Assembly: GCA_910578285.1 (NCBI GenBank)
Contig: CAJTQL010000020.1
Span: 1 to 11,961 of the forward strand
DNA: 11,961 bases
DNA from: an uncultured Helicobacteraceae bacterium
GTDB taxonomy: Bacteria > Campylobacterota > Campylobacteria > Campylobacterales > Helicobacteraceae
Direction of reading: 5' to 3'
The position numbers were made by a program, and so were the translations under genes. Below are positions 1 through 6,146 of the stretch, piece by piece; within the stretch, counting starts at the first letter, position 1; each line of letters begins with the position of its first letter. The notes beneath the pieces were generated by a model that ran no database searches, was not told where the DNA came from, and saw nothing but the letters and a program-made list of their open reading frames with translations.

Positions 1-228
1 GGCGGCAATATGTATCGCGAAGGACCAAACAGCGGGCAAGCAACGATTGGGCGCGCCAACAGAGCGGGCAACGCATCGATTAAGGGCGGATACTATGAGA
101 TGTCCACAGCAGACTTGAGCGAGGAGCTCACACAGCTCATCGTAATCCAGCGCGGCTATCAAGCGAATGCAAAATCCGTTACAACGGCTGACCAAATCCT
201 CAACACTTTGCTTGGATTGAAGCAGTAA
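1..228 (+). CDS. flgE: Flagellar hook protein FlgE, C-terminal end (5' truncated by window)
   Basis: This is the last 75 codons of a gene that enters from the left edge in frame 1 and stops at TAA 226-228. FlgE polymerises into the hook, the universal joint between rod and filament, outside the cell. What is seen: the tail has the classic flagellar axial-protein C-terminus, with the segment EELTQLIVIQRGYQANAKSV followed by TTADQILNTLLGLKQ. This amphipathic helix packs into the D0 core of hook and rod proteins. The ending ILNTLLGLKQ closely resembles Helicobacter FlgE rather than FlgG or FlgF. The upstream GGNMYREGPNSGQATIG stretch fits the D0/D1 junction. The start, promoter and most of the gene lie outside the window, so a second hook paralogue cannot be excluded. 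The next gene is convergent, so flgE is probably the last gene of its unit. Confidence 0.88.
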   Translation, partial: GGNMYREGPNSGQATIGRANRAGNASIKGGYYEMSTADLSEELTQLIVIQRGYQANAKSVTTADQILNTLLGLKQ

Positions 229-235
229 TCATAAG

Positions 236-251
236 CTCCTAGTTCTCCTAG
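236..251 (+). repeat. Short tandem direct repeat CTCCTAG x2
   Basis: The heptamer CTCCTAG occurs at 236-242 and again at 245-251, separated by TT. It lies 7 nt after the flgE stop codon in the gap between two convergent genes. No function is evident; it may be chance. Confidence 0.35.
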
Positions 252-261
252 CTTTCCTTTC

Positions 262-277
262 CCTCTTTGGGGAGAGG
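262..277. terminator. Weak candidate hairpin between flgE and ogt
   Basis: CCTCT (262-266) can pair with AGAGG (273-277) around the loop TTGGGG, within the 62-bp gap between the convergent flgE and alkyltransferase genes. Neither strand has a clear T-run after it, so it is a poor intrinsic terminator. It is listed because it is the only stem-loop seen in this gap. Confidence 0.25.
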
Positions 278-290
278 ATAAGCCCATTCA

Positions 291-782
291 TCATTCTAAG
301 ACTTCTTGCTCCCATTGTAGCAATGCAGCTTTTTTGTTGATTCCTCCTGCATAGCCTGTGAGCGCGCCATTAGCGCCAATCACGCGGTGGCATGGAATGA
401 TGATGGCGATTGGGTTGCGAGCAACAGCGCCGCCAACGGCTTGCGCAGACATCTTGGCAATCCCTCTTTGGCTCGCAATTCTCTCCGCAATCGCGCGATA
501 TGTTGTTGTTGAGCCATAAGGAATCGTGAGCAAAATTTCCCATACTTCTTGGCAAAATGGCGAACCTTGTGTGCTAAAAGGCGGCAGCGGCTCGACTTTG
601 CCCGCAAAATAGGAATCAAGCCATGCGCATGTTTGCGCGATGACTTGTGGCAATGCGCCACGCGTGCATAGATTGTTTTCTGTGTCAAACCAAACCCTTG
701 TGAGCAGCCCATGCTGTTGTGTTAGCAAGAGATTGCCAACAGGCGAAGAGACGCAAAAAGTAGATGTTGACTCGGAGCACAT
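291..782 (-). CDS. ogt: Methylated-DNA--protein-cysteine methyltransferase (O6-alkylguanine-DNA alkyltransferase)
   Basis: This suicide DNA-repair enzyme moves the alkyl group from O6-alkylguanine (or O4-alkylthymine) to its own cysteine. The 163-residue product has the usual single-domain Ogt length. What is seen: the active-site motif IIPCHRVIG, with Cys131 as acceptor and His132 next to it; the DNA-binding helix region IPYGSTTTYRAIAERI (88-103); and the RNPI segment (122-125) carrying the arginine finger expected to flip the base. The following GALTGYAGGINKKAALLQWE is the conserved substrate-channel and C-terminal helix region. The ATG at 782 lies only 3 nt after the chemoreceptor stop and has no good Shine-Dalgarno sequence, so translation is probably coupled to that upstream gene. 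No Ada-type N-terminal domain is present. Function is secure; the start is somewhat less so. Confidence 0.95.
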   Translation of the reverse strand: MCSESTSTFCVSSPVGNLLLTQQHGLLTRVWFDTENNLCTRGALPQVIAQTCAWLDSYFAGKVEPLPPFSTQGSPFCQEVWEILLTIPYGSTTTYRAIAERIASQRGIAKMSAQAVGGAVARNPIAIIIPCHRVIGANGALTGYAGGINKKAALLQWEQEVLE

Positions 783-785
783 CGC

Positions 786-2132
786 TTATTTTTTGGGTGT
801 TTCTTCTGCTTTGTCGGCAGCTTTTGGAATCACAAAACGTTCCTCGGCAAGCTTGTCCATCAGCACAAAGAGCTCGGCGCTTGATTGTTCCATATGTTGG
901 AAATACTCAAGCGCTTGTTGCGTGTTGTCTGCTTTTGTTGCGTCAAGCGCTGCTTGAGCGTTGTTGTGTACGCCTGCATGGAATGGGTCAATTTGTTTGA
1001 AATATTCGCTGTTAGTGAGAGTTTCTTGTGCTGGTCCAAAATACCATTTGCCAAAGCGGCAAGCAGTATGCTTGGGCAGCGGGTTGGCAAAGTTGCGATG
1101 TGAAGCCATATTGTAGGCATTGTTTTTGAATAAGATATGATCAACCATGATAAGGTTGAGGAACAATCGATTCTTGATACTCTCGACAGATTGGCTCATT
1201 TGTCCTGTTTGTCGGTTTAAATCAATCAGCGAATCTTCAAATGAGTGCATCGAGGCATTGAAAGATTCGATATGTTCTTGCATTTCTTCGCTGTTGCTGT
1301 AAATATCGCCGCTATCTTGCTGCAAAACTTGAATCGAGGTGCGGATTTCGCCCGTTGCTTTTTGCGTACGTTCAGCGAGCTTGCGCACCTCTTCTGCCAC
1401 GACAGCAAAGCCGCGCCCTTGCTCGCCTGCGCGCGCTGCTTCAATCGCAGCATTGAGCGCGAGCAGGTTGGTTTGGTCAGAAATATCATTAATCAAATCG
1501 ATAATCGAGTTGATTTCCGAGCTCCGCGTGAGCAGCATTTTGGTCGCGTCATTGTTGGCGGTGATGAGCCCTGTGAGCGTGTCGAGATTGTTAATCACGC
1601 CTTCGATGTCGGCAAGCCGCTCGTTTGTCGTTGTTGCGGCGTTATTTACAAAGATGCTGATGTCGCCAAGCCGCTGCACGCTTGTTTGGAATTTGTCTTG
1701 CATATAGGTTAGTTGCTCGCGGTTTTTATTTGTGCGCGTGAGCGCAATGACGAAATGTTCGCCATCTTCGCCTTGTGTTTGAGACATTGTGGCGAGGATT
1801 GCGTTGATTTGCTCCGCATTGGCAGCAAAGAGTGGTAGTTGCCCCTCTGTGGGAATCGGCACAAAGTCGTCTGTGCCACATTTGGAAATCGCCGCGACAA
1901 CCGCTGTTGTATGGCTCTCAAAGCCATCAATCATGGTGTTGAGCAACGAAATCACACCCTCTTTTTTTTCATTTTCGAGATTCGCTCGCACTTGCAGATT
2001 GCCTTTTGAAAATTCCATCAGCACATGGTGTAAATCCCCAAGCTGCGCACGCGCTTTTTGTAGCATTGTGCCCAATACAATTGCGCATACGGCTACTATA
2101 ACCAACACAATAACTAAACTAATGAGTAACAT
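786..2132 (-). CDS. Methyl-accepting chemotaxis protein with N-terminal membrane anchor and C-terminal CZB zinc-binding domain
   Basis: This chemoreceptor signals to CheA/CheW. Seen in the 448-residue product: one hydrophobic segment (2-23) and no periplasmic sensor domain; two possible HAMP-like segments (around 33-72 and 78-115, GNLQVRA and GTDDFVP); the MCP hairpin tip (about 218-256, centred on EAARAGEQGRGFAVVAEEVR); and a C-terminal CZB domain (about 328-425). The expected CZB zinc ligands are all present: His332 (VDHILFKN), Cys358 (HTACRFGKWYF), His385 and His389 (FHAGVH). The CZB part resembles the soluble H. pylori receptor TlpD, which is linked to oxidative-stress and zinc sensing. 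This protein differs in being membrane-tethered. A strong Shine-Dalgarno sequence, GGAGG, precedes the ATG at 2132. It is the first gene of a unit with ogt. The ligand is inferred only from CZB biology. I see no obvious CheR-tether pentapeptide at the C-terminus (ends ETPKK). Confidence 0.93.
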   Translation of the reverse strand: MLLISLVIVLVIVAVCAIVLGTMLQKARAQLGDLHHVLMEFSKGNLQVRANLENEKKEGVISLLNTMIDGFESHTTAVVAAISKCGTDDFVPIPTEGQLPLFAANAEQINAILATMSQTQGEDGEHFVIALTRTNKNREQLTYMQDKFQTSVQRLGDISIFVNNAATTTNERLADIEGVINNLDTLTGLITANNDATKMLLTRSSEINSIIDLINDISDQTNLLALNAAIEAARAGEQGRGFAVVAEEVRKLAERTQKATGEIRTSIQVLQQDSGDIYSNSEEMQEHIESFNASMHSFEDSLIDLNRQTGQMSQSVESIKNRLFLNLIMVDHILFKNNAYNMASHRNFANPLPKHTACRFGKWYFGPAQETLTNSEYFKQIDPFHAGVHNNAQAALDATKADNTQQALEYFQHMEQSSAELFVLMDKLAEERFVIPKAADKAEETPKK

Positions 2133-2165
2133 TTTTTGCCTCCAAACGTACTATCATAAATAGTT

Positions 2166-2171
2166 ATTGTA
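2166..2171 (-). promoter_or_regulatory. Candidate extended -10 for the chemoreceptor-ogt unit
   Basis: Read on the minus strand this is TACAAT preceded by TGC, giving TG-n-TACAAT. It lies about 35 nt upstream of the chemoreceptor ATG. An alternative TATGAT (minus strand, 2153-2158) is closer to the gene. No convincing -35 is seen, as is common in Campylobacterota. A TGTAG-N6-TCACA element at 2168-2183 overlaps it. Confidence 0.4.
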
Positions 2172-2218
2172 GCATTAATCACAAAACGATTTTTAAGCGA
2201 AATACTGCTTTTTCTTGG

Positions 2219-2224
2219 TATGAT
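2219..2224 (+). promoter_or_regulatory. Candidate extended -10 for the lipoprotein-pdxA-hemE-TRAP operon
   Basis: TATGAT preceded by TGG (TG at 2216-2217) forms a TG-n-TATGAT extended -10. It is 27 nt before the TTG start at 2251, which would give a leader of roughly 20 nt. It follows an AT-rich tract and is the only good -10 match just before the first gene of the operon. Confidence 0.45.
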
Positions 2225-2250
2225 TCCATATTTCGCAAAAGAGGTGCGCG

Positions 2251-2922
2251 TTGAGAATCTTTCTGGTTGTGTTTGCGTGCATAACGTTATTGGGTTGTGT
2301 GCAGATTCGTGATGAGAAGCTGCCACAAAAGGCGACACAGCTGCCTCAAAATATCTATGAAAGCCTCAAGCTGCCACGCGCGCAGGGCTATTATGTCGAT
2401 TATGTGCGCATGCGACGTGGATTTGCTGTGTCGTGCCAAGAGCTGTTGCCCATTGTCGAAATCGAACCGCCCGAACTTTCTGTGCCGCTTGCCAAGATTC
2501 ATCGCAATATTGCGCTGAATACGCATAGAGAATCGCTCGATTCATTGCCCAACGCCTACTGGGCAGAGCCGCTTGAGCTCATGCTCCAAAAGCATTTTGC
2601 TCGCGTTTTGCCGCGCGCATGCTATCGCACAACGCGCATTGCAGCAGATGTCGACTATCGGCTGCTTTCGTTTGTGCATGACTTTAGTATTTTTGCAGAT
2701 GCAAATGATAATGGGCTTCGCGGTGTGGTTGATATTGAATTTTGGTTGCTTGCGCCAAAAAGTGGCGAGATTGAGCGTTGGCGCTTTAGTGCTCAAGAAA
2801 ATATCGGCGCGCCTTATGATATGCAAGCTGCCATCGAGAGCCTGAATAAGGCTTTTAGCCGTGTTGTTGAATCGAATTTTATCCAAATGGCAACAATTCT
2901 GCAACCACAAGGTGTGCAATGA
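2251..2922 (+). CDS. Predicted lipoprotein, ABC-type transport auxiliary (PqiC/YmbA-like) family
   Basis: The 223-residue product starts with a short hydrophobic leader ending in the lipobox LLGC (Leu13-Cys16), so a lipidated envelope protein is predicted. The start is TTG at 2251: an in-frame TGA at 2221-2223 rules out a long extension, and AAAAGAGG sits 6 nt before the TTG. The mature part follows the pattern of the ABC-type transport auxiliary lipoproteins that partner MCE-type lipid transporters: GYYVDYVR near residue 47, WAEPLELMLQKHFARVLPRA (104-123), DYRLLSFVHDFSIF (135-148), a beta strand VDIEFWLLAP and a final helix MQAAIESLNKAFSRVV. I assign the family from this pattern, not from a search. 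No MCE permease, ATPase or substrate-binding gene lies nearby, so its partner is unknown. It is the first gene of the operon and overlaps pdxA by ATGA. Confidence 0.68.
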   Translation: MRIFLVVFACITLLGCVQIRDEKLPQKATQLPQNIYESLKLPRAQGYYVDYVRMRRGFAVSCQELLPIVEIEPPELSVPLAKIHRNIALNTHRESLDSLPNAYWAEPLELMLQKHFARVLPRACYRTTRIAADVDYRLLSFVHDFSIFADANDNGLRGVVDIEFWLLAPKSGEIERWRFSAQENIGAPYDMQAAIESLNKAFSRVVESNFIQMATILQPQGVQ

Positions 2923-3941
2923 GATTCTATGTGAGCATTGGCGATGTGAATGGCATTTCTGTTGAGATTGTATTGCGCTCCTTTGCACGTTTGCGCGAGC
3001 TTGGCATGGACGCAATCTATGGAATTGATTCCGCGTTGCTTGATTCTGCGCATGCCTTGCTTGCCGATTGCGATTTTGCGCGCGTGCCACTGCAACCATG
3101 CGCGCTCGCGTTGCTTGATTTGCGCGAGGATTTTGTGCGCATTTTTCCCCATGCAGCCTCGCTTGGAATCGAGCATGCGCTTGCGCCCATTGCACAACCC
3201 ACAATCCGCGCAGGAGAGGTGAGCGCAGATTGTGGATTGTATGCATGCAAAAGTTTCTTGTATGGAATCATGCTTGCCATGCGTGGCGAGGTTTCTGCGT
3301 TGCTCACACTGCCTGTGCATAAGCGCGCGTGGAGCGAGGCGGGAATCGCCTTTGCGGGACACACAGAGCTTTTGCGCGCCCTCTTTGGTATTGAGGTTAT
3401 GATGGTTTTGGGCTGCGAGGCGATGATGGTGGCACTCTATACCGACCATATCCCGCTGCATGCGGTGAGTGCGCGCATTGCTGCAGACCATCTCTGTGAT
3501 TTCTTGTTGTGCTTTGCGCAAAGCCCGCTTGCTGCATGTGAGATTGCCGTGCTTGGGCTCAACCCGCATGCTGGCGATGGTGGCTGCATTGGCAGCGAAG
3601 ATTCCATCATCGCCACTGCGATTATGCGCGCAAACAGCACCTTAGCGCGCGAGGTTTTTGTGGGTCCTCTTGTGCCTGATGTCGCGTTTGCGCCCAAAAT
3701 GCGTGCGCGATTCCAAACCTTTGTGGCAATGTATCATGACCAAGGGCTGATTCCATTGAAAGCATTGCATTTTGAACAGAGCGTGCAAATCAGTTTGGGA
3801 TTGCCCATTGTGCGTGTGAGTGTCGACCACGGGACGGCATTTGATATTGCATATAAAAATCAAAATCCCTCAATCTCAAGTTTTATCAATGCTTTTTTGG
3901 TTGCACAAAAATTAGCAAAAAGGAGGATTTGCGATGAATGA
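2919..3941 (+). CDS. pdxA: 4-hydroxythreonine-4-phosphate dehydrogenase (pyridoxal phosphate biosynthesis)
   Basis: PdxA oxidises 4-phosphohydroxy-L-threonine with NAD(P)+. Spontaneous decarboxylation of the product gives 3-amino-2-oxopropyl phosphate, which PdxJ condenses with deoxyxylulose phosphate to make pyridoxine phosphate. What is seen in 340 residues: GHTELL (His148 region), the three metal-ligand histidines of the family at His177 (YTDHIPL), His217 (GLNPHAGDGG) and His273 (MYHDQGLIPLK), and the C-terminal GLPIVRVSVDHGTAFDIA. The N-terminal motif is GDVNGISVEI in place of the common GDPAGIGPEI, a divergence I associate with Campylobacterota. The ATG overlaps the lipoprotein stop (ATGA). 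In Helicobacter and Campylobacter pdxA usually sits beside pdxJ, but no pdxJ is in this window. The next gene starts inside the last codons of pdxA. Confidence 0.95.
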   Translation: MRFYVSIGDVNGISVEIVLRSFARLRELGMDAIYGIDSALLDSAHALLADCDFARVPLQPCALALLDLREDFVRIFPHAASLGIEHALAPIAQPTIRAGEVSADCGLYACKSFLYGIMLAMRGEVSALLTLPVHKRAWSEAGIAFAGHTELLRALFGIEVMMVLGCEAMMVALYTDHIPLHAVSARIAADHLCDFLLCFAQSPLAACEIAVLGLNPHAGDGGCIGSEDSIIATAIMRANSTLAREVFVGPLVPDVAFAPKMRARFQTFVAMYHDQGLIPLKALHFEQSVQISLGLPIVRVSVDHGTAFDIAYKNQNPSISSFINAFLVAQKLAKRRICDE

Positions 3942-4560
3942 AACCAATTCGATTGAAGAATTGCGACAAGAGCTCGCGCAAAAACAAAGCGAAATCGAAC
4001 AGCTGCGCGAGCAGGTTGCCACACTGCAAGAAAACGAACGTATTTTGCGTCAGAGGCTAAGCGACACAGAATTAGTCGCATCAGATTTGCGCCATGTGAG
4101 CTCATCTGTGAATGATTTGATGAACCTCTTTATGGATTCGCCCAAACGTTTTGAGCAAAACGAACAGCTGCCGCCATCGAGTGCATTTTTGGAATCTGTC
4201 GAGTTGCAAAACGACAAGGACCTCTTGTTTGGAATCAATATCAAGCAAGAGTTTTTGCAGCAGAGCAGCGCAAGCACGATTAAATATTATCTTTTTGCTT
4301 GCCAATGCACAGTGCGCGAAGAATTTGAGATTGTGAATCTCAAGATTGAAACCAAAGAGCAGCTCGCGCTTGTCGCCGAGGCGTTTGCGCAATATGTCCG
4401 CTTGACATCGCTTAGCGAAGGGAATGATTTGCAGGGCATTGTCGAGGCGCTAGGTGCAACGATTCTCGAATCGCCCATGCTCAAGTATTATGGCGACAAA
4501 ACAGCGCAACGTTATTTCCAAGAATTTGTGCAGGCATATAGTCGAGAACCTGCGAAATAA
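3934..4560 (+). CDS. Conserved-looking hypothetical protein with N-terminal coiled coil
   Basis: The function of this 208-residue protein is not recognised. It has no signal peptide or membrane segment, so it is probably cytoplasmic. Residues 5-60 are strongly charged with heptad-like leucines (IEELRQELAQKQSEIEQLRE) and predict a coiled coil. A mixed alpha/beta part follows, with FGINIKQEFLQQ, a strand YYLFACQCTV and the helical EQLALVAEAFAQYVRLTS; it ends in a helix YFQEFVQAYSREPAK. An excellent AGGAGG lies 8 nt before the ATG at 3934, which overlaps the pdxA end by 8 nt, and hemE follows after 9 nt. These tight junctions and the good ribosome site make it a real gene. Possible roles, such as a scaffold or a factor tied to pyridoxal or heme synthesis, rest on position only. 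Confidence 0.85.
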   Translation: MNETNSIEELRQELAQKQSEIEQLREQVATLQENERILRQRLSDTELVASDLRHVSSSVNDLMNLFMDSPKRFEQNEQLPPSSAFLESVELQNDKDLLFGINIKQEFLQQSSASTIKYYLFACQCTVREEFEIVNLKIETKEQLALVAEAFAQYVRLTSLSEGNDLQGIVEALGATILESPMLKYYGDKTAQRYFQEFVQAYSREPAK

Positions 4561-4569
4561 GGAGAAAGA

Positions 4570-5586
4570 ATGATTTTTATCGATGCATGTTTTGGGCGCG
4601 CCACCTCGCACACGCCTGTTTGGTTTATGCGCCAAGCGGGGCGTTATCTGGCTGAATATCGTGCTACGCGTGCGCGCGCGAAGGATTTTTTGGGTCTTTG
4701 CAAGAATCCCGAGCTTGCCTGTGAGGTTACATTGCAGCCCATCGATATTTTGGACGTCGATGCGGCGATTTTGTTTAGTGATATTCTTGTGATTCCGCTT
4801 GAGATGGGGCTAGGGCTTGGGTTTTATGAGGGTAAGGGTCCGCACTTTGCGCAAACCATACGTTTTGAATCTGATTTGTCGCGTTTGCAGCCGCAAGCGT
4901 TTATGCGCACAAACTATGTCTATGAGACGCTCGCAAAAACGCGCGCAAAACTACCGCAAGACAAGGCGTTGATTGGCTTTTGTGGCGCACCTTGGACGCT
5001 TGCAACATATATGATTGAGGGCGAGAGTAGCAAGCAGTTTGTGCATAGCAAACGCATGCTCTATGCGAATCCGAATATGCTCAAAAAATTGCTCGCAATC
5101 CTTTGTGAAGAACTCAAAAATTATTTGAGCATGCAAGCAAGCGCGGGCGCAAATGCTCTTATGATTTTTGATTCATGGGCTGGCGCGCTTTCTCCTGCGG
5201 CATATCTCGAGTTTGGTTGGCAACCCATTTGTGAGATTGCAGATTTTCTGCGCGCAAAGCACCCCGAGATTCCGCTCATCGTTTTCCCAAAAGGCGTGGG
5301 AGGATTCCTTGAGATGCTCACGGGGAATTTTGCTGTACTTGGAATTGATTGGGGTATTCCTATGGCAAAGGCGCGGAATCTTGTGGGTGAACGTTTCGTG
5401 CTGCAGGGCAACCTCGAACCCGCGACACTCTATGACGCAAACGCAATGGAGCAGGGCGCGCGCGAGATTCTGCGTGCGATGAGCGGGCAGCCTTTCATCT
5501 TCAATCTTGGACATGGAATGTTGCCTGATTTGCCGCGTGAGAATGCGCAAAAGCTTGTTGAGATTGTGCACAAAGGGCTTGCGTGA
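4570..5586 (+). CDS. hemE: Uroporphyrinogen-III decarboxylase (heme biosynthesis)
   Basis: HemE removes four acetate carboxyl groups from uroporphyrinogen III to give coproporphyrinogen III, a cytoplasmic cofactor-free reaction. The 338 residues match the family's usual length. What is seen: TPVWFMRQAGRYLAEYR (15-31) with Arg21 and Arg25 that bind substrate carboxylates; LFSDILVIPLEMG with Asp71, the residue that holds the pyrrole nitrogens; GFCGAPWTLATYMIEG (136-151) with Tyr147; DSWAG with Ser202; GNLEPATLY (280-288); and NLGHGMLPDLP with His315. All expected active-site residues are present. GGAG at 4561-4564 precedes the ATG, directly after the stop of the upstream gene. The downstream TRAP subunit begins at GTG 5583, inside the hemE stop. 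Confidence 0.97.
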   Translation: MIFIDACFGRATSHTPVWFMRQAGRYLAEYRATRARAKDFLGLCKNPELACEVTLQPIDILDVDAAILFSDILVIPLEMGLGLGFYEGKGPHFAQTIRFESDLSRLQPQAFMRTNYVYETLAKTRAKLPQDKALIGFCGAPWTLATYMIEGESSKQFVHSKRMLYANPNMLKKLLAILCEELKNYLSMQASAGANALMIFDSWAGALSPAAYLEFGWQPICEIADFLRAKHPEIPLIVFPKGVGGFLEMLTGNFAVLGIDWGIPMAKARNLVGERFVLQGNLEPATLYDANAMEQGAREILRAMSGQPFIFNLGHGMLPDLPRENAQKLVEIVHKGLA

Positions 5587-6146
5587 AAAATGAGCAAAGG
5601 AATCGGCGCGACCCGCTTTTGCATGGCGCGCATGTGCTTGATGGCTTCACAAAGTTTGCTGGTTTGCTCTCTGCGTCATTGTTTGTCGTGCTCATTTTGC
5701 TTGTGTTGTATCACATCGGCTTGCGCCTGTGTGGGCTTTCGTCCATCGCGCTTTTTGAGCTGCAATGGCATGTTTTTGCGGCAGGATTCTTGCTCGCAAT
5801 CCCTTATGCTTTGCAATATGATAAACATGTGCGGCTCGATGTGCTCTGTCAACATTATAGCCCAAAGCAAATGTATTGGCTCAAGATTGTGAGCAATCTC
5901 TGCTTTGTGATGCCCTTTAGTCTGCTGATTTTGCATTATGGCAGCGATTTTGTGATGATGAGCTATCAACAAAATGAGATTTCTGATAGTGGCGGGCTTA
6001 CGCATCGCTATCTCATCAAGGCGGTTCCATTGCTTGCTTTTTGCCTTTTGTTTATACAGGCATATTCTGAAATTTTAAAAAGCATTGCATTTCTCAAAAA
6101 CGATTCAAAAACTCATAGCGATAAACAAGATAAAGAGAACCAATGA
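5583..6146 (+). CDS. TRAP transporter small permease subunit (DctQ family)
   Basis: DctQ is the small membrane subunit that, with DctM, makes the TRAP transporter membrane domain; these systems use an ion gradient to import organic acids captured by a periplasmic protein. The 187-residue product has four predicted membrane segments, near 26-48, 57-77, 99-119 and 142-164. Family marks are ELQWHVFAAGFLLAIPYAL followed by DKHVRLDVL (59-88), and SGGLTHRYLIKAVPLLAF (136-153), which most resemble the subfamily annotated as mannitol/chloroaromatic type. That label is a weak guide to substrate. The start is GTG at 5583, forming GTGA with the hemE stop, with AAAGGG upstream; no in-frame ATG exists ahead of the first membrane segment. 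The C-terminal tail (172-187) is charged and lysine-rich. The large subunit follows with an ATGA overlap. Confidence 0.9.
   Translation: MKNEQRNRRDPLLHGAHVLDGFTKFAGLLSASLFVVLILLVLYHIGLRLCGLSSIALFELQWHVFAAGFLLAIPYALQYDKHVRLDVLCQHYSPKQMYWLKIVSNLCFVMPFSLLILHYGSDFVMMSYQQNEISDSGGLTHRYLIKAVPLLAFCLLFIQAYSEILKSIAFLKNDSKTHSDKQDKENQ

Noticed and set aside
2542..3246. 234-codon open frame on the minus strand
   Set aside because: It lies antisense to the lipoprotein and pdxA genes, is rich in Arg/His/Gln, and has no family resemblance. It is a by-product of GC-skewed codons on the coding strand.
2814..3569. 251-codon open frame on the minus strand
   Set aside because: It is antisense to pdxA, whose metal-ligand motifs are intact. 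Its composition is cysteine/histidine/arginine-rich and unlike a real protein.
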